From Candidatus Epulonipiscium fishelsonii (GTDB lineage Bacteria; Bacillota; Clostridia; Lachnospirales; Cellulosilyticaceae): a stretch of DNA of 64,000 nucleotides. Shown here one piece after another: positions 44,106-51,622 of this stretch. Where the stretch lies: NCBI GenBank assembly GCA_001983455.1, contig LJDB01000064.1, forward strand, positions 121,717-185,716, read 5' to 3'. Position 1 is the stretch's first letter. The number at the start of each line of letters is the position of its first letter. The position numbers and the translations under genes are program-made. A model generated the notes under the pieces. The model was not told the origin of the DNA. It ran no database searches and worked only from the letters and a program-made list of their open reading frames with translations.

Positions 44106-44210
44106 ATATTAGTGAACTTTTATTTAATTCACTAGATTTAGTGAATTTTTGTTCAATTCACTAAATTTATTAACGTTATATTAGCAAAGTTTTATTCCAT
44201 TCACTAATCT
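44106..44210. repeat. Three degenerate copies of a C-terminal coding repeat
   Basis: On the minus strand the final codons of the 44176 gene (AGTGAATGGAATAAAACTTT) are followed past the stop by AGTGAATTGAACAAAAATTC and AGTGAATTAAATAAAAGTTC. The units contain TTCACTA/TAGTGAA inverted repeats. They look like slippage or unequal-crossover copies of the gene end, now non-coding. Confidence 0.5.
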
Positions 44211-44535
44211 CATATTTAAGATCAAGTTTACACTTATCGCATAGTTGATCTGTAGTTACTGCACCACAATTAATACAAAGACTTTCTAAAATTATATTAT
44301 CTACTTTTATTTTTCCATCATTAATCAGATGTTGCAAATATCTTGTAGACACTCCAGTCTTTTTATAAATTCGTGCGCGTACTAAATCAGATTTATTATT
44401 ATTCAGAAATCTTTCTAAATGTGCAACAACTTTTGCTTCATTCATCATACATTCTCTACAAAGCAAAGAATCATTACTATACTCATATTTAAATTCAAAT
44501 ATTTTTCTACATAATTTACAAGTTTCAAATCTCAT
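44176..44535 (-). CDS. Double zinc-ribbon, winged-helix-like small protein (copy 2)
   Basis: About 119 residues from the ATG at 44535, six bases after AAAGGGG; an ATG at 44562 lies ahead of that ribosome site. It has the same architecture as the 43657 protein: CKLCRKIFEF with CRECMMNEAK, the IYKKTGVSTRYLQHLINDGK helix-turn-helix, and CINCGAVTTDQLCDKCK. Identity between the two copies is high throughout, indicating a recent tandem duplication. Function unknown. Confidence 0.65.
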   Translation of the reverse strand: MRFETCKLCRKIFEFKYEYSNDSLLCRECMMNEAKVVAHLERFLNNNKSDLVRARIYKKTGVSTRYLQHLINDGKIKVDNIILESLCINCGAVTTDQLCDKCKLDLKYEISEWNKTLLI

Positions 44536-44626
44536 ATTTAGCCCCTTTCTTCGGTAATCCATTTATTTTTCCCTATATATATATATATTAAAACTATCTT
44601 ATATAACTGCTAAATTTTACTACATT

Positions 44627-46546
44627 TTATTGCCTACTATTTCTATCACACCTCATACAACGAAATGCTTCTTTTTTTGCTTGATTTTCATTTAGTATGC
44701 TCTTATTTTCTTTAAATGGATGCATAGTATTTTTAGAATAAAGTTTTACACTTTCAGATTGTGCTACTGTATCCCAAACACCATATTCAATTTGTGGTTC
44801 AGGTATAACAATTTGCTCCTCTTTAAATAATCCTGTATTGCATAAATGTTTGTCAATTGAAATGGCAACTTCTCTACCTTGTGCAATAGCTTTAATTGCA
44901 CTACCTGAAGAACACATATCACCTGCTACAAATATGTTGTTTACACTAGTTTGGAATGACTTATTAAATTTAATTCTTCCTTTTTTATCTACATCAACAG
45001 CATTACCAACATAACTTATATCACTTTTTTGTCCTATTGCTAAAATAATATGGTCACATGATAAAGTCATTGTTTCTTCATCATCAAATATAGGACTAAA
45101 GTTGTTATTTAAATCATATAAACTTAAACACTTTCTAAATACAATGCTTTCCGCCATATTACTAGTGTTTTCAATGTGTTTAACTCCAAATCCATTATGC
45201 AAAACAATGCCTTCTTTAATTGCATCTTCTTTTTCCTCATCGTTTGCTGGCATTTGTAAATATAATTCTAAGCTTACAACATGTACACTTTGTGCCCCTA
45301 GTCTTAAAGCAGTTCTTGCAGCATCCATAGCAACATCTCCACCGCCAATAACAATTACATTTTTGCCAACATTTTTACGATCATTTAATTTAACTTCTCT
45401 AAGAAAATCAATAGCAGCTTCTAAATTTGATATATCTTCACTAAAAGTATTTGCAACATGAGTTCCAGTTGCAAGAAGTATTGCATCAAATTTTTTTTGC
45501 AATTTGTTAAATTGAATATCTTTTCCTATCTCTGTATTTGTAGATATTTTTACGCCTAGGTTTCCTATAAGCTTTACTTCCTTATCAATAGATGCTTGTG
45601 AAAGACGGCACGATGGAATTCCAACAGCCAACATACCTCCAACTACAGGATATTTTTCAAATATTTCTACACTATATCCAGCTTTAGCAAGAAAATACGC
45701 TGCTGAAAGTCCACAAGGGCCAGAGCCAACAATAGCTATTTTTTTATTATTAGCTGGATAGGTATTTTCTTTAAAGTGATTTTCAAGACTTTTAGTCGCA
45801 ACAAAATGTTTTAATGCTCTAACTCCCACCATTTGTTCTATTTCCCCACGTCTGCATTTTGTTTCGCAAGGTCTTGCACATACTTTTCCACAAATAAAAG
45901 ATAGTGGGTTTTTTTCTCGCATTAATCTATAAGCTTGTTCATATTGACTATTATGCATAAGTGCAACATACCCAGGAATATTAATTTCTGCTGGACAAGC
46001 ATTTATACATTGGGCTGGAAATAGTCTATAGCAAATTCCTGCTTTACATTTTTTGTTTTCGATATGGTCTTCAAATACTGGTCTAAATTTATTATATAAA
46101 GTATTTATGCATCTTCTAAGTTTAATTACAATTTCATTATCGGAAGATTTGCTCAATTCATTTTCTAATTTAAGCGAAGTATATTCATCTATATTTCCAC
46201 TTGAAAGTTCCTCTATTACACTAGAAATTTTTTCTAATTCTTCATTTTTAATGCCCATTTCTCTTTTTACATAAGCAATTATAAACTTTGAAAAATCAAC
46301 TGGACAGAAATTCTCATTTAAAACCATAATGGTTTTTAAATCTAGTCTATAATTTTTTAATGGTGTATTTAAATTATCACCCCAAATAATTTCACCTAGA
46401 GGGCCTCCAACTTGAGCAATGCATATATTTTTGTCAAAAGTCATTCCTTTTGCATATTTATTTAATATAGATATAATGCTTTCATTTTCATTAACTTTAA
46501 ATTCACCTTGATAATTTGTATTACCAAGTATATTTATTTTAATCAT
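44627..46546 (-). CDS. GltD-like NAD(P)H oxidoreductase with NuoF-like head
   Basis: 639 residues. The head (about 1-95) resembles the SLBB/Fe-S linker part of NuoF-type proteins (GGPLGEIIWGDNLNTPLKNY, then VLNENFCPVDFSKFIIAYVK). A helical insert follows. The GltD module has Fe-S cysteines (CINACPAEINIPGYV, CGKVCARPCETKC), FAD motif IVGSGPCGLSAAYFLAKAGY near 273, NAD(P) motif VIGGGDVAMDAARTA near 400 and a second FAD motif VAGDMCSSGSAIKAIAQGR. A CMRC pair ends the protein. It should pass electrons from NAD(P)H to a partner. The 46548 gene, one base upstream, is the obvious partner. Confidence 0.8.
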   Translation of the reverse strand: MIKINILGNTNYQGEFKVNENESIISILNKYAKGMTFDKNICIAQVGGPLGEIIWGDNLNTPLKNYRLDLKTIMVLNENFCPVDFSKFIIAYVKREMGIKNEELEKISSVIEELSSGNIDEYTSLKLENELSKSSDNEIVIKLRRCINTLYNKFRPVFEDHIENKKCKAGICYRLFPAQCINACPAEINIPGYVALMHNSQYEQAYRLMREKNPLSFICGKVCARPCETKCRRGEIEQMVGVRALKHFVATKSLENHFKENTYPANNKKIAIVGSGPCGLSAAYFLAKAGYSVEIFEKYPVVGGMLAVGIPSCRLSQASIDKEVKLIGNLGVKISTNTEIGKDIQFNKLQKKFDAILLATGTHVANTFSEDISNLEAAIDFLREVKLNDRKNVGKNVIVIGGGDVAMDAARTALRLGAQSVHVVSLELYLQMPANDEEKEDAIKEGIVLHNGFGVKHIENTSNMAESIVFRKCLSLYDLNNNFSPIFDDEETMTLSCDHIILAIGQKSDISYVGNAVDVDKKGRIKFNKSFQTSVNNIFVAGDMCSSGSAIKAIAQGREVAISIDKHLCNTGLFKEEQIVIPEPQIEYGVWDTVAQSESVKLYSKNTMHPFKENKSILNENQAKKEAFRCMRCDRNSRQ

Positions 46547-46547
46547 G

Positions 46548-47603
46548 CTACAAGCTCCTTTTATCTAGTGTATTGTACTGATAATATTTAGGTAGGGTGT
46601 TAATAAGCTTGTCATATTCAAAATTATTAAATGGACACACCTTTAAACACACTCCACAAAACTTGTTGGTTGACATACTAGCTCCACAACGTTTCATACT
46701 AACACGTCTTTTAATTGCTCCACTATATTCATCTTCATCCTTTGGAATAGCTTTGCTTGGGCAAGATTTATAACACATTCTACACCTTTTACAAAATTCC
46801 TCAAAGTTAAGGTCTTGTGGCTTGTCAATTGGAATATCTAAGTCAATGCTGATAGCATAAAGTCGAAGCCTTGTACCCCATTTTTCTGTAAGCATCAGTC
46901 CATGTGTTGAGTAATTTCCCATTCCAGCATTAATTGCATGCGGAGTATAATTTATATCCCACTTAAAAGGAATGTGTGAAAGACATTTAACACCTTTACT
47001 TCTTATAAATGTGGCAATTTTATCTACTATTAAACCTCCACTATGATATACGTCAAAATCAAATATTTTATCACTCACACTTGTAGGGTGAGGTATTTCC
47101 ATTATAGAGTCTTTTGTCATCTCTGCACCAATTATTAAAATTGTGTCATATGGAAATATATTTTCACTCTCTTCATTTATGTAGCGTCTATCAATCAGTG
47201 TAAATCCACCAATTAAATCATATTTTTTAAGTTCTTTCAAAATTTGTTTTTTCAATACAAGCTTTTGCTTATCTGTAAATTGTCTAACTTTCACTTTATC
47301 ATTTTTTTTGTACTGAATTTTTTCTAGGTATGCTCCTTTTATAAGTCCAGGGATATACTTAATAAAAGTTTTTTTAAGCCTAGGTGTTTTTTCGTCATTC
47401 ATAAACTTTAACATTTCTTTTTTATATAAAAATGTATCTGGATGTACACGTGGTGGATCAATTTCTGTATAAAGGTCAAAAGCTTCTGGCTTTATTTTTA
47501 TGTAGGGATTTGTATCTGTTATTATTTTACCTTTATTCTCTTTACCATAAGCTAAAAACTTATTTTCATGCCACCGTAATATACGATTTTTTTCATCCTT
47601 CAT
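46548..47603 (-). CDS. Reductive dehalogenase/QueG superfamily Fe-S protein
   Basis: About 351 residues from the ATG at 47603, seven bases after AAAGGAG; a TTG at 47624 lies ahead of that ribosome site. The middle part has the superfamily core: ILIIGAEMTK, then INAGMGNYSTHGLMLTEKWG preceding TRLRLYAISID, like the cobalamin-binding fold of reductive dehalogenases. Two C-terminal ferredoxin clusters follow: CKRCRMCYKSCPSKAI and CGASMS with FCGVCLKVCPFN. There is no Tat signal, so it is cytoplasmic, and no rdhB anchor gene. The adjacent GltD-like gene probably feeds it electrons. Substrate unknown; the family also includes epoxyqueuosine reductase, but this is not typical QueG. Confidence 0.75.
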   Translation of the reverse strand: MKDEKNRILRWHENKFLAYGKENKGKIITDTNPYIKIKPEAFDLYTEIDPPRVHPDTFLYKKEMLKFMNDEKTPRLKKTFIKYIPGLIKGAYLEKIQYKKNDKVKVRQFTDKQKLVLKKQILKELKKYDLIGGFTLIDRRYINEESENIFPYDTILIIGAEMTKDSIMEIPHPTSVSDKIFDFDVYHSGGLIVDKIATFIRSKGVKCLSHIPFKWDINYTPHAINAGMGNYSTHGLMLTEKWGTRLRLYAISIDLDIPIDKPQDLNFEEFCKRCRMCYKSCPSKAIPKDEDEYSGAIKRRVSMKRCGASMSTNKFCGVCLKVCPFNNFEYDKLINTLPKYYQYNTLDKRSL

Positions 47604-47655
47604 CTTATGACTCCTTTTTGACAATATGTTTTTATAATAATTATTTAATAATATA

Positions 47656-47697
47656 GTTCATACTATTATTATATATCTATATACATATAAGGTCAAT
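47656..47697 (-). promoter_or_regulatory. Promoter and operator-like site of the dehalogenase-like operon
   Basis: On the minus strand TTGACC (47692-47697), 17 bases, TATAAT (47669-47674). The motif AGTTCATACTAT (plus, 47656-47667), containing the inverted repeat ATAGT/ACTAT, lies directly after the -10 box where a repressor would act. An exact second copy is at 47728-47739. Confidence 0.6.
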
Positions 47698-47727
47698 ATA
47701 ATTTGATAATAGCATTTAATATAGTAA

Positions 47728-47739
47728 AGTTCATACTAT
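47728..47739. repeat. Second copy of AGTTCATACTAT
   Basis: Identical 12-mer to 47656-47667, 72 bp away, here within the larger inverted repeat ATATAGT/ACTATAT. It lies between the divergent genes at 47603 and 47816 and is a candidate operator for either. Confidence 0.5.
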
Positions 47740-47815
47740 ATTAACATATCATACATAAATCAATTTTTTCATATGATATGTAGATGAAAACCCAGTGTTG
47801 TAGAAGGAGGTAAAT

Positions 47816-48106
47816 ATGACTTTTTCAAACTATGGAAGAAACTCAGATGGAAATGTATTTTTTGCAGATTGTACTGGAAGTGGGATTAAACCATACTTTG
47901 TGTCAATTGATTTGACAGATGTAAATAATCCTATTTCTAGATGTAATTGTCCAAGTAGAAAATTACCCTGTAAACATAGCATTGGTTTATTGATAGAAGT
48001 ACGTAATAAACCAAGTACTGAGTGGCCTGTGAAGGAATTGCCAGAAAATCTTGCTAAACAAGTATCAAAAAGAAATATGAATGCTACTAGATTTAGAAAA
48101 AGCTGA
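47816..48106 (+). CDS. Short SWIM zinc-finger protein, probably truncated
   Basis: 96 residues. The SWIM motif CNCPSRKLPCKHS near residues 57-69 is intact. SWIM proteins of bacteria are usually several hundred residues; here only the first part remains, and the last few residues (NMNATRFRKS) look out of place. The following 80 bp hold another open frame in a different phase that I cannot assign, so the gene may be a truncated relic fused to foreign DNA. A good AGGAGG precedes the ATG. Confidence 0.6.
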   Translation: MTFSNYGRNSDGNVFFADCTGSGIKPYFVSIDLTDVNNPISRCNCPSRKLPCKHSIGLLIEVRNKPSTEWPVKELPENLAKQVSKRNMNATRFRKS

Positions 48107-48191
48107 TATAAATCCTAGTCATGAAATGATAGGTTTAACTTTTTGTGCAATTGATGTATATTTATTTAGTTCTGGACCATACTGATATTAA

Positions 48192-48235
48192 ATAAGAGAA
48201 AAAGCTCAAAACGCTTTTTCCCTTATCATGAATAA
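48192..48235 (+). terminator. Hairpin with TTATCATGAATAA tail
   Basis: ATAAG-A-GAAAAAGC (48192-48205) pairs with GCTTTTTC-C-CTTAT (48213-48226). The exact 13-mer TTATCATGAATAA follows at 48223-48235. It closes the SWIM gene region. Confidence 0.6.
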
Positions 48236-48283
48236 TAAATTCTATACATGTATACTATAGTTTCTATTAAGATACATCATATG

Positions 48284-48314
48284 CAGGATGCTCTCTCCTT
48301 TAGAGGTGGGAATA
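48284..48314 (-). repeat. IS200/IS605-end-like hairpin fragment
   Basis: On the minus strand ATTCCCACCTCTAAAGG is followed by AGAGAGCATCC, close to ATTCCCTCACCTCTATAGG followed by TGGCGGGATG at 42799-42826. It is probably a second relic of the same element family, or a small non-autonomous derivative. It lies 60 bp ahead of the small gene at 48374. Confidence 0.4.
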
Positions 48315-48373
48315 CTGTTTTTGTAATCATAGAAATTTTTGTATTTATGTATAAAGATAAAGGGAGATACCAT

Positions 48374-48616
48374 ATGAATAATAGACCACAAACCCCAGAT
48401 AACTTGAATGCTAAACTAAGTGAAATGGGATTATATATTTTAAATAATAATACTGAAGATATAAAAAATGAGTTTACTATGTCAAATGATTTGTTCAATC
48501 CAGCTCATTTTGCTATGGACCCAGCTCACTCAATAATAACCCCTAGTGAAGACCAAATTCAACTAGAGCAAAGCGACTTAAATTTAGAGGCTATCGAAAA
48601 TCTAAAAGTAGACTAA
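48374..48616 (+). CDS. Small acidic hypothetical protein
   Basis: 80 residues from the ATG at 48374, preceded by AGGGAGAT; the frame is open farther upstream but without a ribosome site. The protein is polar and acidic (ends LNLEAIENLKVD), with no Cys, no membrane segment and no motif I recognise. The repeated PAHFAMDPAHS segment is its only internal feature. A strong terminator follows at once, so it is a real single-gene unit. Confidence 0.6.
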   Translation: MNNRPQTPDNLNAKLSEMGLYILNNNTEDIKNEFTMSNDLFNPAHFAMDPAHSIITPSEDQIQLEQSDLNLEAIENLKVD

Positions 48617-48623
48617 TAATAGG

Positions 48624-48664
48624 AAAAGACTCGTGGCATAACAAAAGCTATCCACGGTCTTTTT
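48624..48664 (+). terminator. Terminator after the small acidic protein gene
   Basis: AAAAGAC-T-CGTGG pairs with CCACG-GTCTTTT, loop of about 15 bases, ending in a T-run. Confidence 0.8.
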
Positions 48665-48699
48665 ATACTATCTTATTTTATTGAAGAAAGGATACTAAA

Positions 48700-49218
48700 T
48701 TGAATACTACCGATATTTTAAAATGTCTAAAAGACGACATTCATTCAACTATATTTTCTACTATTGCTGAAGATGGGTTTCCTCAATCACGAGCTATAGA
48801 TATTATGTTGTGTGATGAAAAAAGTATTTATTTCATTACAGCTAAAGGTAAAAAGTTTTATGACCAACTAATGGAACAGCATTTTGTAGCTATAGCTGGC
48901 GTAAAAAATGGTATTTGTATTAATTTGCGAGGGAAAATACGCATAGCGGACAAAAAACTCCTTAAAGATGTCTTTGAGCAAAATCAATATATGAAAGACA
49001 TTTATCCAGGGAACACCCGAGAAATTTTAGAAGTGTTTCAGCTATATGAAGGTCATGGCGAATATTTTGACTTGAATCAAACTCCTATCTATAGGCAAAG
49101 CTTTTCTTTGGGTGGTGCTGAAGTTTATAAAAGTGGATATGTTATAAAACAAGAAAACTGTTTGCACTGTGGTAGTTGCTATAATGTTTGCCCAACCAAA
49201 GCAATAGAAAAAATTTAA
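48700..49218 (+). CDS. Pyridoxamine-phosphate-oxidase-like flavoprotein with ferredoxin tail
   Basis: 172 residues. The N-terminal split-barrel (about 1-130, STIAEDGFPQSRAIDIMLCD and IYFITAKGKKFYDQLM) is a PNPOx-like FMN or heme-binding domain. The C-terminus carries one 4Fe-4S motif, CLHCGSCYNVCPTKAIEKI. Such fusions are common in anaerobes as redox proteins, and the natural partner is unknown. The start is TTG, seven bases after AAAGGA. It stands alone between two terminators. Confidence 0.8.
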   Translation: MNTTDILKCLKDDIHSTIFSTIAEDGFPQSRAIDIMLCDEKSIYFITAKGKKFYDQLMEQHFVAIAGVKNGICINLRGKIRIADKKLLKDVFEQNQYMKDIYPGNTREILEVFQLYEGHGEYFDLNQTPIYRQSFSLGGAEVYKSGYVIKQENCLHCGSCYNVCPTKAIEKI

Positions 49219-49236
49219 ATGGTGAACTATTTAAAA

Positions 49237-49320
49237 ATAATTAGAAAAGATCTTTTCAGTTTTCCTATTATCATAAATAATGAGAAAAGACCTTTTCCAT
49301 TTTCTCATTATCATGAAGAA
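49237..49320. terminator. Two tandem terminator hairpins with shared tail
   Basis: The first hairpin (49237-49270) has two mismatches and tail TTATCATAAATAA. The second, ATAATGAGAAAA with TTTTCTCATTAT (49277-49288, 49300-49311), is a perfect 12-bp stem with tail TTATCATGAAGAA. They separate the converging genes at 49218 and 49322 and are a local duplication of the dispersed hairpin family. Confidence 0.6.
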
Positions 49321-49321
49321 A

Positions 49322-50095
49322 TTATTTTTTGATCTTTTGGTAGAAAAATACTTTCGATGGTTGCAAATTGTATTGATTTGAAGAAATTATTTGTTCCGTA
49401 CTTCCTACAAACAATACTCCATCATCTGATAAAGCTTGACTAAATTTATAGTATATACTTGATTTAGCTTTTTCTGTAAAATAAATCAGCACATTTCTAC
49501 AAACTATTAAATCCATATTTTTGGGATAAGGATCACTTAATAAATTATGTTGTTTAAACTCAACACATCTTTTAATAGAATTATCTATTATGAATTTATC
49601 TTTATCTTTTTTAAAATATTTTGATTTAAACTGTGCAGGTAAATTAAGAATTTGTTTATCAGGGTATACTCCCAGTTTAGCTTGCTTTAAAATGTCAATA
49701 TCTATATCTGTTGCTAAAATTTTTATTTTATCAGGAGAAAAATATTTCATCAATAGCATCACTAAAGAGTATGGTTCATCCCCAGTGGAACAGGCAGCAC
49801 TCCAGACATTTATTGCACGTTTATTTTGAACAAATTTTGGTAAAATTTCTTTTTCTAAAATATCCCATTGAGTGGGATTTCTAAAAAATTCTGATACATT
49901 TATCGTTAAATAACTCATAAATTCTTCTAAAGCTTTTTTATCAGTTTTTAAAATGGTGAGATAATCTGCGTACCCTTTGCAATCATATCGTTTAATATTT
50001 GTATCAATACGTCGCTTCATTTGGCTTTCTTTGTAATTTGTTAAATCCAATTTGGTTATTCTAAAAAATTCTTCCATAAATTTATTATAGTCCAT
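49322..50095 (-). CDS. cheR: CheR-type protein-glutamate O-methyltransferase
   Basis: 257 residues. The all-helical N-terminal CheR domain has YKESQMKRRIDTNIKRYDCK. The SAM-binding domain has NVWSAACSTGDEPYSLVML and LIVCRNVLIYFTEKAKS, both diagnostic. It methylates glutamates of chemoreceptors. No other chemotaxis gene is nearby; it follows ispH by eight bp at the end of a housekeeping operon, so it may serve receptors encoded elsewhere. Confidence 0.92.
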   Translation of the reverse strand: MDYNKFMEEFFRITKLDLTNYKESQMKRRIDTNIKRYDCKGYADYLTILKTDKKALEEFMSYLTINVSEFFRNPTQWDILEKEILPKFVQNKRAINVWSAACSTGDEPYSLVMLLMKYFSPDKIKILATDIDIDILKQAKLGVYPDKQILNLPAQFKSKYFKKDKDKFIIDNSIKRCVEFKQHNLLSDPYPKNMDLIVCRNVLIYFTEKAKSSIYYKFSQALSDDGVLFVGSTEQIISSNQYNLQPSKVFFYQKIKK

Positions 50096-50103
50096 ACATT
50101 TAC

Positions 50104-50940
50104 CTACTTTTCTTTAAATATTTTAAGATAATCTAAAATCCCAGTTATAACAGTAGCTGGAGTAGATGCTCCAGCTGTTATTCCAACTTTGTTGTATTTT
50201 AAATTAAAGGTCTGCAATTCGTCTTTATTTTGTACACAATAAGTGTTTTCACATACACTTTTGCATATTTCATATAATTTTTGTGTATTGGAACTATTTT
50301 TGCTTCCTACAACAATCATTATATCTACTTCGTAAGCAATTTTTTTTGCTTCATCTTGTCTTTTAGAGGTAGATGCACATATTGTATTTTTATATATATA
50401 ATCAAATTCATGTTTAGATATATAATCTAATACTTCTTCCACTATTTCTTTTTTATAAGTAGTTTGAGAAACCACAAAATATTGGTTAGTTTTATCTAAC
50501 TCTCCCAATAGAGGATCATTTATATCTTTGATTATATTACATTTATTTTTTCCCCATCCATTAATGCCTATTATTTCAGGATGATTTTTATCCCCTATTA
50601 ATAGTATTGACTTGCCACTATTTGTATATTTTTCTACTAATACATGAATTTTTTTTACATAAGGACATGTTGCATCCAATAAATTAATATCTCTTTGCTG
50701 TGCTTGTTGATAAATTTCAGGAGTTACTCCATGTGAACGGATAATAATATTTTTGCAAGTATCATTAAGTTGAGTTATTGGACAAATCCCTCTTTGCTTC
50801 AAGTCTTCAATGACTGTTTCATTATGAATAATAGGCCCTAAAGTATAGGTATTAGGTATATGTTGATTTTTATAAGCTAAGTCTACTGCACGCTGTACCC
50901 CAAAACAAAATCCTGCACTTTTTGCTATTTTGATTTCCAT
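50104..50940 (-). CDS. ispH: 4-hydroxy-3-methylbut-2-enyl diphosphate reductase
   Basis: About 278 residues from the ATG at 50940 (eight bases after AGG); a GTG at 50949 overlaps the cmk stop. The three 4Fe-4S cysteines lie in SAGFCFGVQRAVDLAY, DATCPYVKKIH and NTICASTSKRQDEA. HSHGV-type residues appear as RSHGVTPEIY, and the SN motif as GSKNSSNTQKL. It is the last MEP-pathway step, making IPP and DMAPP. The cmk-ispH pairing is usual in Clostridia. Confidence 0.95.
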   Translation of the reverse strand: MEIKIAKSAGFCFGVQRAVDLAYKNQHIPNTYTLGPIIHNETVIEDLKQRGICPITQLNDTCKNIIIRSHGVTPEIYQQAQQRDINLLDATCPYVKKIHVLVEKYTNSGKSILLIGDKNHPEIIGINGWGKNKCNIIKDINDPLLGELDKTNQYFVVSQTTYKKEIVEEVLDYISKHEFDYIYKNTICASTSKRQDEAKKIAYEVDIMIVVGSKNSSNTQKLYEICKSVCENTYCVQNKDELQTFNLKYNKVGITAGASTPATVITGILDYLKIFKEK

Positions 50941-50945
50941 ATAAA

Positions 50946-51608
50946 TCACCTGTTCCTGTTTAATAAGTTAATTATTTCTTCTACAATTTGATCTATATCT
51001 AAATTAGTAGTATCTATTTCAACAGCACCCTCAGCTTTGCACAAAGGAGAAACTTCTCTTTCACTATCTTGCTTATCACGACTATTTAGCTCCTTTAAGA
51101 CTTCTTCAAATGATTGTGTAATTCCTTTTTCAGATTGTTCTTGAAACCTTCTTTTAGCACGTTCTTCATTTGAAGCTGTTAGGTAAATTTTTAATGTAGC
51201 ATCTGGTAATACTACACTTCCGATATCTCTGCCATCCATAATTACATCATTTTTACTTGCTAAAACTTGTTGCATCTTTACCAAATAATTTCTAATGCCT
51301 TCATATTTTGCAATTAAAGAAGTTGCGGTACTTATTTCTTGGGTTCTAATCTCATCACTAACATTAATTCCATTTAAAAATATAATCTGTGATGAGTTTT
51401 CATAAACAAGTGTGATATCCACTTTTTCAATAACTGCATTTTCAATTTTGTCTTGATTATTCAAATCAATGTTATTATTTATGCAGTATAATGCGGTTGC
51501 TCTATACATAGCCCCTGTATCTATATATATCCACCCTAGTTTTTTAGATAAATTTTTGGCAATTGTACTTTTTCCTGCTCCTGCTGGCCCATCAATAGCT
51601 ATTTGCAT
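50946..51608 (-). CDS. cmk: Cytidylate kinase
   Basis: 220 residues. The P-loop is DGPAGAGKSTIAKNL, with IDTGAMYRATALY and MDGRDIGSVVLPDATLKIYL. It phosphorylates CMP and dCMP. It lies 14 bp after the RpiR gene and overlaps the ispH gene region, forming a RpiR-cmk-ispH-cheR run. AGGAGC-type ribosome site. Confidence 0.95.
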   Translation of the reverse strand: MQIAIDGPAGAGKSTIAKNLSKKLGWIYIDTGAMYRATALYCINNNIDLNNQDKIENAVIEKVDITLVYENSSQIIFLNGINVSDEIRTQEISTATSLIAKYEGIRNYLVKMQQVLASKNDVIMDGRDIGSVVLPDATLKIYLTASNEERAKRRFQEQSEKGITQSFEEVLKELNSRDKQDSEREVSPLCKAEGAVEIDTTNLDIDQIVEEIINLLNRNR

Positions 51609-51622
51609 TTTTCTTGCTCCTT

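Noticed and set aside
46548..47603. Standard epoxyqueuosine reductase QueG
   Set aside because: The N-terminal half and the dehalogenase-like GNYSTHGLMLTEKWG segment, plus pairing with a GltD-like reductase, do not fit QueG; superfamily membership only is claimed.
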